Assembly: GCF_001027285.1 (NCBI RefSeq)
Contig: NZ_CP011509.1
Location: 6,596,501-6,660,500 of the forward strand
Reading direction: 5' to 3'
DNA: 64,000 bases
From: Archangium gephyra
Lineage (GTDB): Bacteria > Myxococcota > Myxococcia > Myxococcales > Myxococcaceae
Part shown: one piece after another, positions 52,692 through 61,075 of the stretch
Layout of the letters: every line of letters starts with the position of its first letter
Position numbering within the stretch: position 1 is the stretch's first letter
The notes under the pieces: model-generated
The model's database searches: none
Seen by the model: the letters and a program-made list of their open reading frames with translations, nothing else
Told to the model about the DNA's origin: nothing
Position numbers and translations under genes: made by a program

Positions 52692-54104
52692 ATGGCCACC
52701 CGAGCCACGAAGAAGACGGTGAAGAAGGCGGCGGCGAAGGCCGTGAAGGCCGTGAAGAAGGTGGTGGGCAAGGAGGCGCCCACGCCGGCCGCCGTGAGGC
52801 TGCCCGCCCTGCACGAGAGCACCACGTCCAGCGGGTTGAAGGTGTTGGCGGCCCAGCGCGGCGTGCTGCCGCTGGTGGCGGTGCGGCTGATCATCCGCGC
52901 GGGCAGCTCGGTGGATCCAGCGGACAAGCACGGCCTGTCGGACTTCACCGCGCGGCTGCTGCGCCGGGGCACGGCGAAGCTGAGCGCGGACGAGCTCGAC
53001 GAGACGATCGAGTTCGTGGGCGCGAGCTTCTCGGTGGGGAGCAGCGAGGACGTGCTGTCGCTGTTCGTCGCCACGCCCGCGGAGCACTTCCCGGAGATGA
53101 TGTCCGTGCTGGGGCAGCTGGTGCGCGAGCCCTCCTTCCCGGAGCGCGAGGTGGAGCTGGCGCGCGAGCGGGCCCTGGCGGGCTTCGTGAACGATCTGGA
53201 CGATCCGTCGGTGGTGGCGGACCGGGCGTTCAATCGGGCGCTGTGGGGAGAGCACCCGTACGGCCACGACGTGGGGGGCAGCAAGGCGCATGTGCGCACC
53301 TTCACGCGGGAGGACCTGGTGCGCTTCCACCGCGAGCGGATGGGGCCGCGGGTGTCGCTGCTGTCGGTGGTGGGCGCGGTGAGCCCGGACGTGGTGGCGC
53401 GGGAGGCGGAGAAGGCCTTCGCGGGCTGGGAGGGCGGACCGGAGGCGCCGGTGGAGCTGCCGCCGGCCGACATGAAGACCTCGGGCCGGATCATCCTGGT
53501 GGACAAGCCGGAGCAGACGCAGACGCAGGTGCGCATCGGCGGGCCGGGCTTCCGGGTGGGTCATGCGGACTACTTCCCGGCGGCGGCGATGAACAACGTG
53601 CTGGGCGGTGGGTTCACCTCGCGGCTGGTGAACGAGGTGCGCGTGGAGCGCGGCCTGACGTATGGCATCCACAGCTACTTCGAGATGATGAACGCGGGAG
53701 GCGTGTTCGGCATCTCCACGTTCACCCAGACGGACAAGACGCGGGAGATGATCGACGTCACGCTCGCCGAGGTGGCGAAGGTGCGCCAGAAGGGCATCAC
53801 CCCGGCGGAGCTGAAGAAGGCGCAGCGCTACCTGGCGGGGCTGTACCCGCTGCGGACGGAGACGAACGAGTCGGTGGCGTCCGTCATCAGCGACATCCGG
53901 GTGCACGGGCTCGGGGATGACTGGGTGGAGAAGTTCCGGGAGCGGCTGATGGAGGTGAAGCCCAAGCAGACGGTGGAGGTGGCGACGAAGTACCTGTTCG
54001 CGCAGCCGCCGCTGATCGTGCTGGTGGGCAAGGCGTCCGAGGTGAAGAAGCAGCTGACGGGGCTGGGGCCGGTGACGGTGGTACCGGCCTCGGATTACGA
54101 GTGA
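52692..54104 (+). CDS. M16 peptidase, zinc-less partner subunit
   Basis: 470 residues, starting with no gap after the stop of the active subunit. The place of HxxEH reads HGLSDFTARLL, so the zinc site is absent. The conserved R/Y element of partner subunits is kept (VRVERGLTYGIHSYFEMM). The first 30 residues are Lys/Ala-rich (ATKKTVKKAAAKAVKAVKK), a basic tail not present in the partner and not part of the fold. A heterodimer with the preceding protein is highly likely. It is overlapped by 4 bases (GTGA) by the pseudouridine synthase gene. Confidence 0.88.
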   Translation: MATRATKKTVKKAAAKAVKAVKKVVGKEAPTPAAVRLPALHESTTSSGLKVLAAQRGVLPLVAVRLIIRAGSSVDPADKHGLSDFTARLLRRGTAKLSADELDETIEFVGASFSVGSSEDVLSLFVATPAEHFPEMMSVLGQLVREPSFPEREVELARERALAGFVNDLDDPSVVADRAFNRALWGEHPYGHDVGGSKAHVRTFTREDLVRFHRERMGPRVSLLSVVGAVSPDVVAREAEKAFAGWEGGPEAPVELPPADMKTSGRIILVDKPEQTQTQVRIGGPGFRVGHADYFPAAAMNNVLGGGFTSRLVNEVRVERGLTYGIHSYFEMMNAGGVFGISTFTQTDKTREMIDVTLAEVAKVRQKGITPAELKKAQRYLAGLYPLRTETNESVASVISDIRVHGLGDDWVEKFRERLMEVKPKQTVEVATKYLFAQPPLIVLVGKASEVKKQLTGLGPVTVVPASDYE

Positions 54105-54835
54105 GCGGGGTCCGCGTTCTCTTCGAGGGCGCGGGGCTGCTCGCGGTGGACAAGCCCGCGGGGATGCTGGTCATCCCCGGGCGTGGTGAGGGCGGAGGCC
54201 CGTCGCTGCGCGAGGTGCTGGAGGAGCAGCTGAAGCGGAAGGTGTACGTGGTGCACCGGTTGGATCGGGACACCTCGGGGGTGATGGTGTTCGCGCTGGA
54301 GCCCGGGGTGCACCGGACGCTGTCGATGGCCTTCGAGTCCGGGAAGGTGCGCAAGCGCTACCTGGCGTTGGTGGAGGGGAGGGTGGAGGCGCCGCGGGTG
54401 GTGGACGCGGCGCTGGTGCCGGCGCGCAAGGGGCGGATGCGGGTGGCGAGGCCGGGCGAGGAGGGAAAGCCCTCGAGGACACGGGTGAGGCCGGTGGAGG
54501 TGTTCACGTCGGCCTCGCTGGTGGAAGCCGAGCCGATGACGGGGCGGACGCATCAGATCCGCGTGCACCTGTTGTCGGAGGGGCACCCGTTGCTGGTGGA
54601 TCACCAGTACGGCCGGGACGAGCCGTTGAAGGCGAAGGACGTGGGAGGGGAAGGGGAGGAGGAGGTGCTGGCGCGCACGCCGTTGCACGCGGCGAGGCTG
54701 GAGTGGCCAGCGCTGCCGGGAGTGGAGGCGAGGGCGCTGGAGTCCCCGCTGCCCGAGGACATGGCGAGGACGGTGGCGCTGCTGCGCAACGCACTCTCTC
54801 CCTCTGGGAGAGGGCCGGGGTTGATTGCAGATTGA
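54101..54835 (+). CDS. RluA-family pseudouridine synthase
   Basis: 244 residues beginning with GTG inside the stop of the M16 partner. The catalytic motif is HRLDRDTSG with D55, the Asp that attacks the uridine; LVEAEPMTGRTHQIRVHL and HPLLVDHQYG are the other family motifs. It isomerises uridine in rRNA or tRNA; the site (RluA, RluC or RluD type) cannot be told. It lacks an S4 domain at the N-terminus. The final 14 residues are coded by a palindromic repeat as in the kinase at 41-43 kb. Co-expression with the M16 pair is by overlap only; there is no known link in function. Confidence 0.88.
   Translation: MSGVRVLFEGAGLLAVDKPAGMLVIPGRGEGGGPSLREVLEEQLKRKVYVVHRLDRDTSGVMVFALEPGVHRTLSMAFESGKVRKRYLALVEGRVEAPRVVDAALVPARKGRMRVARPGEEGKPSRTRVRPVEVFTSASLVEAEPMTGRTHQIRVHLLSEGHPLLVDHQYGRDEPLKAKDVGGEGEEEVLARTPLHAARLEWPALPGVEARALESPLPEDMARTVALLRNALSPSGRGPGLIAD
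54795..54811. repeat. REP-like palindromic element (copy 2)
   Basis: CTCTCCC and GGGAGAG with a TCT loop, then GGCCGGGGT. Same type as 42828-42848 and likewise at a gene's 3' end. Confidence 0.6.
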
Positions 54836-55017
54836 CATTCCGTCCCAGCGTGCAGGTCTCCGTGCGCGTCCAAGCGTATCTTTCGTTGGTTTTCACCCGT
54901 TGATTGTCTGGTGGAAAACACGGAGGACTATTGAAAACAGGCTGGGCCTTCCTCCATGATAATTTATCGAGTTGGGCTTATGTCTCTTGATGAATGGTAT
55001 GGGGGGATATCATTGGC

Positions 55018-55779
55018 ATGTTCAAGATCGACCGTTCTCAAGTGGAGGCATTCAAACAGAATGCCATGCGAAACTTTGAAAGTGAGATGGTCGAGCACTT
55101 GAAGGAATTTGCACCTGAGCACTTCAGGGTTCTACGCGAGACGGGTATTCGCGGGCTCGTCAAAGAGGGAATTGAGCGGGCCGTGCGCCATGGCTTGACC
55201 CATCGAGGGCCCGTACGTTTGTACATCGAACTCATGGTCACACTGGGAAGCCGCTTCGATACGGACCCATATCTACCATGGGCAAGAGAAACTCTCGAAG
55301 ACGCGAGGACGCCAGATCAGACCCTTCGTTCCGAGCGGCTTTTTGATGCCGCCATGGACTATCTCGAAAGGGTTGCAGGTCCCCAAGACGCGTTCGTCCT
55401 TGATGCACTGCACCGAGTCAATCAGACGCGGATCGACAAGATCTTTTCGGTGACGAGAAGCCTTGAGGATGTCATGGCCACGGAGTTGGACAGGATCTAC
55501 CCACAGAAATGTAAATACCTGGGCGAGCAGAATCTCCGCTCTTTGATTCGGCACGGTCATGAAAATGCTAGGTGTCTTGCCGCCCCCACCAGCGCTGCGG
55601 TTGTCCTGGTGATTGGACTCATGTTCTTCCTAGGTCATGGTTTCGCGTCCGATCCGCTCTTTCCTTGGATCGCAGCCACCCTGGATGGACGGAGATGTCC
55701 TGATCCCGGAGTGCGTTTCAGGCGATTGCATATCAAAACCTGGAGCTATATGCGGCACGTGTTGGAATTCTCGTTATGA
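55018..55779 (+). CDS. Helical protein of a family seen beside secreted effectors
   Basis: 253 residues from ATG 55018; an ATG 24 bases upstream is open but has no ribosome binding site, while GGGGGGA precedes the chosen start. The N-terminus (FKIDRSQVEAFKQNAMRNFESEMVEHL) and the following LxLxxIRGLVKEGIERAVRHGL element match a helical family I recall from type VI secretion effector loci and related loci in proteobacteria and myxobacteria. A hydrophobic segment (AAVVLVIGLMFFLGHGF) lies near residue 200. It starts a lower-GC islet (about 50% GC) and is followed 15 bases later by a Cys-rich orphan. Role as chaperone or adaptor for that protein is a guess from pairing. Confidence 0.5.
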   Translation: MFKIDRSQVEAFKQNAMRNFESEMVEHLKEFAPEHFRVLRETGIRGLVKEGIERAVRHGLTHRGPVRLYIELMVTLGSRFDTDPYLPWARETLEDARTPDQTLRSERLFDAAMDYLERVAGPQDAFVLDALHRVNQTRIDKIFSVTRSLEDVMATELDRIYPQKCKYLGEQNLRSLIRHGHENARCLAAPTSAAVVLVIGLMFFLGHGFASDPLFPWIAATLDGRRCPDPGVRFRRLHIKTWSYMRHVLEFSL

Positions 55780-55794
55780 GGTGCTCGAGTCTGT

Positions 55795-56373
55795 ATGCCC
55801 AAGAAAAAGAGACCAACCCATCCGAGTGCCAAACTGGCGGACCACAAACCGATCGATTCTGCCTGTGAGACATGTAAGAAATGTAAATGTCCGAAGTACC
55901 AGACCGTCGACAGAACCAAAGATGTTGAGCAGTTCAATTGTGCTGGTCTTGCACACAGGACATACACATTTATTGGGGATGTCAATCAAGTCAAGCAAAT
56001 GCTGGCGGTCGGTCGGAAGATAGATTGCTCAGGTAAATGCTCCAGTTGCCAGGTGAAACACTGGTTGTGGGAGTACGAACTCGCGATCTTTGATGTGGAG
56101 GGCAACCGGTTGACGGAGTGGTGGAGGGATTTCCATACAGTGGCGGGGCTTTGCGATCCGGAGGGTAATGATCCGGCGGACGTCTACTCCAAGAATGGTA
56201 AAAGGCCCTTGGAAGGGCCAGCTCGCGGGAGTAGTTTCCGCCCTCCTGAAAAGGATCAAGCTACGAGGAACGACAGGTCTGCGCAGCCCATGCTTGATGG
56301 GCGGGGCCGGCCGATCTATAAAATTCGAAGAAACATCGATCAGACCTGTTACTGTCTACCTTGTCCGGCGTGA
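55795..56373 (+). CDS. Cys-rich orphan protein in low-GC islet
   Basis: 192 residues with 13 or so Cys, many in pairs: CETCKKCKC near residue 23, CSGKCSSC near 75 and CYCLPC at the C-terminus. These could bind zinc or form disulfides. Between them lies a conserved-looking stretch (YTFIGDVNQVKQMLAVGRK and HWLWEYELAIFDVEG), RRDFHTVAG-like WRDFHTVAG, and KNGKRPLEGPARGSSFRPP. I recognise no named family. It is in the same unit as the helical protein upstream. Toxin or effector is possible given that pairing, but no active site is evident. Codon use and GC differ from the core genome. Confidence 0.55.
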   Translation: MPKKKRPTHPSAKLADHKPIDSACETCKKCKCPKYQTVDRTKDVEQFNCAGLAHRTYTFIGDVNQVKQMLAVGRKIDCSGKCSSCQVKHWLWEYELAIFDVEGNRLTEWWRDFHTVAGLCDPEGNDPADVYSKNGKRPLEGPARGSSFRPPEKDQATRNDRSAQPMLDGRGRPIYKIRRNIDQTCYCLPCPA

Positions 56374-56388
56374 TTCTTGAGGGTCATT

Positions 56389-56844
56389 TTGAATGCTGGA
56401 TGGGTTTGGCTCTTGCTTGCCCTGCCGTTGGTGGGTTGTCGTTTGCAGCCGCCTGTGATCAAAGGAGACGGTATGGAGCATTCCACGCATGCCTTGCCTG
56501 TGGGCACGGTTGATTTCCGCAAGGGTGATTTCATCCTGAGCAGAAGCCAGGATGGGCAATGGAAGGTGTTTCGTGTTGATGATATCGTCCTGGTCAGTCG
56601 CCTCGTTGCCTTGAATTTCAAACATGGAGTCGAGTTCATCGAAGAGAAGGACGTGCTGGACTCTGCGAGACCGGAGATCTACGTTGTTGTGACCTCCTTC
56701 AGCAGAGCATTCCCGGCCTCTCCTCAAGCTGTTGAGGCCATCAAAACCAAGGCGCTTGGTGAGTCGGTGTCGAACACGTATGTGCGTGTCGAGCAATTCA
56801 CCAAGGAGAACTCAGTGGTCTACAAGGCGGGAGGTGGACCTTGA
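56389..56844 (+). CDS. Small lipoprotein in low-GC islet
   Basis: 151 residues. I take TTG at 56389 with GAGGG five bases before it; the TTG at 56377 has no site. The signal (LLLALPLVGC) ends in a lipobox Cys near residue 15. The mature part is a beta-rich domain (KGDFILSRSQDGQWKVFRVDDIVLVSRL) with a strand-like KHGVEFIEEKDVLDSARPEIYVVVTSFSR segment. Unrecognised. It may be an immunity or anchor protein for the two upstream orphans; that is inference from position. Confidence 0.5.
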   Translation: MNAGWVWLLLALPLVGCRLQPPVIKGDGMEHSTHALPVGTVDFRKGDFILSRSQDGQWKVFRVDDIVLVSRLVALNFKHGVEFIEEKDVLDSARPEIYVVVTSFSRAFPASPQAVEAIKTKALGESVSNTYVRVEQFTKENSVVYKAGGGP

Positions 56845-56899
56845 TGGGACACATCCATTCCGAGAAGCTCACTCCCATGCGGAAGAGGTGAATGTCGTC

Positions 56900-57320
56900 A
56901 CGGTGCTTTCGAAGGTGCGGCCGGAGCCGTCCTTCCGTCGCGTTCAGGGAATCCTGATTGTAACGACGGCACCTCGTCAACGAGGGCTCCTGTACCTACG
57001 GCACGGCCACCTGCACGGCCTGCAACGCCCAGGTTACTCAGCTCGCGAAGGCGACCGGGCAGAGGCCATCGCGACGGCCATCAATGGTGTGGGCAATTCG
57101 CTGCGAATCAGCGCGACCTCCTCCTCGAACATCGTGACCCTCACGAACGAGGTGGCGGGGACGTACGGCAACCGGCCCATCCTCAAGGATGTCACCAGCG
57201 GCACCTTCCGGGTGCTCGGTATGTCCGACGGCGCGGGTTACGACTGCTTGGCGGGCACCGGGTACACGGTGAACTCGTACTGCGACCCCTCTTGGGTGTG
57301 TGTGGCGGGAACCTTCGTGG
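56900..57320 (+). pseudogene. Decayed Cys-rich/beta-repeat surface-protein fragment
   Basis: This 477-base gap holds no intact gene. Short coding-like runs appear in different frames: EGSCTYGTATCTACNAQ in one, then AEAIATAINGVGNSLRI and IVTLTNEVAGTYGNRP in the next, then SDGAGYDCLAGTGYTVNSYC. The first resembles Cys-rich repeats of large myxobacterial surface proteins, the second a beta-repeat domain. At least one frameshift separates them, and no start or ribosome binding site precedes them. A relic gene is the best reading. Confidence 0.45.
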
Positions 57321-57321
57321 C

Positions 57322-57576
57322 TCACTCCAGGACGCGGGAGCCCGCCGCCTCATCGGTGGGGGCTCGGAAGCAGAGGCGGGCCTCTCCACAGACGTGCGGG
57401 TGCACCTGAGCGTCGTCGGGCCCGACGCTCTCGCCCGTCGCGACGCACCAGAACGTCGCGGTCGAGACGTAGCCCGTCTCCCAGTCCACCGCCGAGTCGT
57501 ACCGGACGCCCGGCGTTCCCTTCGAACGCACCCGCCGGCAGACGCACGGCGGCTTCTGTTCGTTACTCGAGTCCAT
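57322..57576 (-). CDS. Small Cys-rich protein at the end of the molybdenum hydroxylase operon
   Basis: 84 residues, 8 bases after the stop of the FAD subunit gene, so last gene of the operon. Five Cys are present: a CVC pair near the N-terminus, FWC, HVC and LCF. SVGPDDAQV sits between the third and fourth. The pattern could bind metal or form a small zinc domain. No family is recognised; a maturation or redox role for the enzyme is possible but not supported beyond position. ATG at 57576. Confidence 0.55.
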   Translation of the reverse strand: MDSSNEQKPPCVCRRVRSKGTPGVRYDSAVDWETGYVSTATFWCVATGESVGPDDAQVHPHVCGEARLCFRAPTDEAAGSRVLE

Positions 57577-57584
57577 GCGCTCCC

Positions 57585-58574
57585 TCAGGCCGCCGCCGCG
57601 GCGAGCACCGTTCTCCGGACGATCGCCTCGAGGATCGGCACCTTGTAGGCGTTCTTCGACAGCGGCGTCGCGCCATTCACGGCCGCCTTCGCCGCCTGCC
57701 GGGCGAGCTCCTCGTTGAGCGTCTTCCCCACGAGGAGCTTCTCCGCTTCCGCCGCGCGCCGGGGCGTGGGCGCCACCCAGCCCATGGCGATCGCCGCCTG
57801 CCGGATGACCTTCCCATCCATCTGCAGCACCACCGCGACGTCGCAGATGGGCCAGTCGTAGCTCTCCCGCTCGCCCTGCTTGTGGTACGCCGACTTCGTT
57901 CCCGCCGCCGGTGCCGGGATGCGCACGCGCGTCAGCAGCTCGTTCGGGGCGATCACCGTGTCCGTCGAGCGCTTCATGTCCGGCGGCAGCAGGAACTCGG
58001 ACACGGGCACCAGCCGCGTCTTGCCCCCGGGGCCGGTCAGCTCCACCGAGGCTCCGTACGCCACCAGGGCCGTGGCCGGCGTGGAGGCGTGCACCATCAC
58101 CGTGCGCTGGTTGTCGAAGATGGCGTGGTACTGGTTCTGTCCCTCGCGCACCCGCTCGACATCATCGCCACCGGCCTGGTGGAAGTGATCGTACCGGAAG
58201 TACCAGCAGCGGGGCCGCTGGAGCAGGTTCCCTCCCATCGTGGCGGCGTTGCGGACCTGGGGCGTCGCGGCATGCTCCGCCGCGTCCGCGAGCGCCACGA
58301 AGCGCTTGCGGACCTCGGGCTCCCGAGACACCCGGGCCAGTGTCACCAGGGAGCCGAGCTCCAGGCCCTGCTTCGCGTCGAAGCGCACCCCGTCCAGTCC
58401 CTTGATGGTCTTGATATTGACCACCCGCCGGGGAGCCATCACGCCGTTCTTCATCAGATCCAGCAGATCCATCCCGCCGGCCTTGGCGACGACGGGCTGG
58501 CGCTCGCTGCCTTCACCCAGCAGCGAGACGGCGTGTTCCACGGATTCAGCATCCACCCACTCGAAGCTCTGCAT
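57585..58574 (-). CDS. FAD-binding subunit of xanthine dehydrogenase-family oxidase (PaoB-like)
   Basis: 329 residues, the medium subunit of a three-subunit molybdenum hydroxylase. FAD-binding motifs are VAKAGGMDLLDLMK near 30 and ATMGGNLLQRPRCWYFR near 110. In E. coli PaoB this region carries Cys ligands of an extra [4Fe-4S] cluster; here one Cys is seen (CWYF) and the rest of that set is absent, so the cluster is probably missing. It passes electrons from the 2Fe-2S subunit to an acceptor. It follows the molybdenum subunit gene by 17 bases. Confidence 0.85.
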   Translation of the reverse strand: MQSFEWVDAESVEHAVSLLGEGSERQPVVAKAGGMDLLDLMKNGVMAPRRVVNIKTIKGLDGVRFDAKQGLELGSLVTLARVSREPEVRKRFVALADAAEHAATPQVRNAATMGGNLLQRPRCWYFRYDHFHQAGGDDVERVREGQNQYHAIFDNQRTVMVHASTPATALVAYGASVELTGPGGKTRLVPVSEFLLPPDMKRSTDTVIAPNELLTRVRIPAPAAGTKSAYHKQGERESYDWPICDVAVVLQMDGKVIRQAAIAMGWVAPTPRRAAEAEKLLVGKTLNEELARQAAKAAVNGATPLSKNAYKVPILEAIVRRTVLAAAAA

Positions 58575-58591
58575 GCATCCTCCGTCTGGTC

Positions 58592-61075
58592 TCAGGTGCG
58601 CAGCGCCGCGAGCACGTTCGCGGGCGTCATGGGGAGCGTCCGGATGCGCTTGCCCGTCGCGTTGTAGAAGGCATTGGCCACCGCCGCCGCTGTCGCCACG
58701 TTGGCGGGCTCGGCGACGCCTCGTGCATCCGTCGAGGACTGTGCCCCGAGCTGCTCGAGCAGGATGACCTCGATCTTCGGCACCTCGCGTGAACCGACGA
58801 TCTTGTACTGGTCCACGTTGGCGTTGAGCTGTTGCCCGCTCGCGGGGTCCAGGTGCCGCTCCTCGTAGAGGGCGTAGCTCACGCCTTGAATCACGCCTCC
58901 GTAGATCTGGCTCTCGGTGAGCTTGGGGTTGATGGGGCGCCCGCAGTCATGCACCGCGACCACCCGCTCCACCTTGACGATGCCCGTCTCCGTGTCGACC
59001 GCCACCTCGGCGAACTGCACGCCTCCAATGCCGTGCCGGCTGAGGGCCATGTCGGGGGTCGAGAACACGTACCCCTCGTAGTCTTCCCGGCGCTCGGCCC
59101 GGTGGGAGATCTCCTCGAACCCGGCCTTCTTCACCGCCTCGCGGAAGGGCATCGCCGACGAGCTCTTGCCCTTCACCATCACCTTGCCGTCGGCGAAGAC
59201 GATGTCCTCCGCGTTCGCCTTGAAGACGGGGGCGAGCCGCGAGGCCAGCTCCCGGGCACAGCGATACGCGGCGTTGCGGGCGGCGGGAGTCAGCGAGCTG
59301 GTGACGCGGCTGCCTCCCGAGGCGGGCCCCATCGGATAACGGGAGTCTCCGATATGGGAGCCGATGTCCTGGGCGCGCAGGCCGAACTCCTCCGCCACCA
59401 CCTGCGCGAGGATGGTGCGCGTCCCCGTCCCGATGTCCTGCGTGCTGCTGAAGGCCTCGACGGAGCCATCCCCCGAGACACGCACCTCGCACGCGGAGCT
59501 CGGCTGGACCAGGTAGACCCACTGGGACTGGGCGAAGCCGATTCCCCGCTTGATGGGTCCCTTGTCCGCGCCCGCGGGCCGCCGCTTGTTCCAGCCGGCC
59601 TTTTCGGCGCCGATCTTGCGCTCGTGGGCACGGGCCACGCAGTCATCCGTGTCCGAGGTGTCGATCTTCCCCCGGAGCGCGAGCGGATCCATGCCGATCT
59701 TCTCCGCCAGCTCGTCGATGGTCTGCTCCAGCGCGAAGATGCCCTGGACCTGACCGGGCGCCCGGAAGGCGGCGCAGGGACCGGCGTTGGTGAAGACGTC
59801 GTACTGCTCCACCGTGACGTTCGGGCACGCGTAGAGCGTGGAGTGGCAGAAGCCGACTCCCGCGCCGCCGGCCACGCCTCCGCTGCCGTGGGCCTGCACC
59901 TGGAGCGCCATGAGCGAGCCATCGCGCTTCGCGCCCAGCTTGAGCCGCTGGATGCTGTTGGGACGGTTGCCGCCCGAGACGTGCTCCTCGCGGCGATCCA
60001 GGATCATCCGCACCGGCGCTCCGGCCTTGCGCGACAGGTGGATGGCGAGCAGCCCGTAGTTGCCAATGCCGTACTTCGCTCCGAAGCCGCCGCCGGTGAA
60101 GTCGCTGATCACCCGGACCTTGCTCTTGGGCAGATCGAACATCTCCGCCGCGTCCTCGCGGACGCTCGAGACGAACTGGGTGGAGGCGTAGAGGGTGAGC
60201 CCGTCCTCCTTCCAATCGGCGACGATCCCATGCGGCTCCATGGGCACATGGGTCTGCACCTGGGTGCGGTACTCGGCCTCGATGACCACGTCGGACTCGC
60301 TGAGCCCCTTGGCGACGTCCCCGCGAGGGCCCACGCCCCGAGGCTTGTTGTCGGGACCGCGCACGTTGCCCTTCTGGGGCAGGCCCGGGGGCGCGCCTCC
60401 GCCACCCGCCGTCGTCGGCTGCTCGGTGGGACCGGGGAAGACGCGAGGCGCGTTCTCCTTCATCGCCGCCTCGAGCTCGGAGACGTGGGGGAGGGGCTCG
60501 TACTCCACCTTGATCAGCTTCGCCGCGGCCTCGGCGGCGCGGGGACTGTCGGCCGCGACCGCCGCGATGGGCTGGCCGGCGTAGCGGATGGTGGGGTAGC
60601 GGTTGCCCTGCTCCGCCTTGGGGTCACGCAGCTGCGCGGACGAGAGGATGCGCTCCTGGACGTGGATGGCACGGACGCCCGGGTAGCGCTCGGCCGCCGA
60701 GGTGTCGATGGACTTGATGCGCGCATGGGGCAGCGGCGAGGCGACCCATTTGGCCCAGAGCATTCCAGGGAGCTGGACGTCGAAGGTGTAGCGGGCCTTG
60801 CCGGTGACCTTCTCGATTCCATCCAGCCGCGAGACCGGCTTGCCAATGGACTTGAGCTTGGAGTTCTCGGGCAGGGGAGGGGGCTCGTCCGCGGGGACGC
60901 GCCGGGTGACCTCCTTGAGATCCGCACCGACGATTCCATACGGGAGCGCCTGCTGCCGCGAGGGCCCCGGGTTGGGCTGCGGCGGCTGCGGAGGGCCCCC
61001 TGCCTGTTGCTGCGGCTGTCCGCCACCGGGCTTGTTGGAAGCCCGGGGATCCGTGGTGTCCTTGACGTCTTGCAT
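58592..61075 (-). CDS. Molybdenum-binding subunit of xanthine dehydrogenase-family oxidase (PaoC-like)
   Basis: 827 residues from the ATG at 61075 that overlaps the stop of the 2Fe-2S gene. A Pro/Gln-rich N-terminal tail (GGGQPQQQAGGPPQPPQPNP) precedes the catalytic part: SIGKPVSRLDGIEKVTGKARYTFD, the molybdopterin contacts GGGFGAKYG and AFRAPGQVQG, and STQDIGTGTRT. The base Glu near the C-terminus fits ARGVAEPANVATA. It oxidises aldehydes or N-heterocycles. Two Gly/Pro-rich insertions are seen (TTAGGGGAPPGLPQKG). The Tat signal on the small subunit would carry the folded complex to the periplasm. No XdhC/PaoD-type chaperone is in the operon. Confidence 0.9.
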   Translation of the reverse strand: MQDVKDTTDPRASNKPGGGQPQQQAGGPPQPPQPNPGPSRQQALPYGIVGADLKEVTRRVPADEPPPLPENSKLKSIGKPVSRLDGIEKVTGKARYTFDVQLPGMLWAKWVASPLPHARIKSIDTSAAERYPGVRAIHVQERILSSAQLRDPKAEQGNRYPTIRYAGQPIAAVAADSPRAAEAAAKLIKVEYEPLPHVSELEAAMKENAPRVFPGPTEQPTTAGGGGAPPGLPQKGNVRGPDNKPRGVGPRGDVAKGLSESDVVIEAEYRTQVQTHVPMEPHGIVADWKEDGLTLYASTQFVSSVREDAAEMFDLPKSKVRVISDFTGGGFGAKYGIGNYGLLAIHLSRKAGAPVRMILDRREEHVSGGNRPNSIQRLKLGAKRDGSLMALQVQAHGSGGVAGGAGVGFCHSTLYACPNVTVEQYDVFTNAGPCAAFRAPGQVQGIFALEQTIDELAEKIGMDPLALRGKIDTSDTDDCVARAHERKIGAEKAGWNKRRPAGADKGPIKRGIGFAQSQWVYLVQPSSACEVRVSGDGSVEAFSSTQDIGTGTRTILAQVVAEEFGLRAQDIGSHIGDSRYPMGPASGGSRVTSSLTPAARNAAYRCARELASRLAPVFKANAEDIVFADGKVMVKGKSSSAMPFREAVKKAGFEEISHRAERREDYEGYVFSTPDMALSRHGIGGVQFAEVAVDTETGIVKVERVVAVHDCGRPINPKLTESQIYGGVIQGVSYALYEERHLDPASGQQLNANVDQYKIVGSREVPKIEVILLEQLGAQSSTDARGVAEPANVATAAAVANAFYNATGKRIRTLPMTPANVLAALRT

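Noticed and set aside
57292-58667. Long plus-strand open frames across the FAD subunit
   Set aside because: The minus strand has the FAD motifs and the operon order; the plus-strand products are Arg/Pro-rich without motifs.
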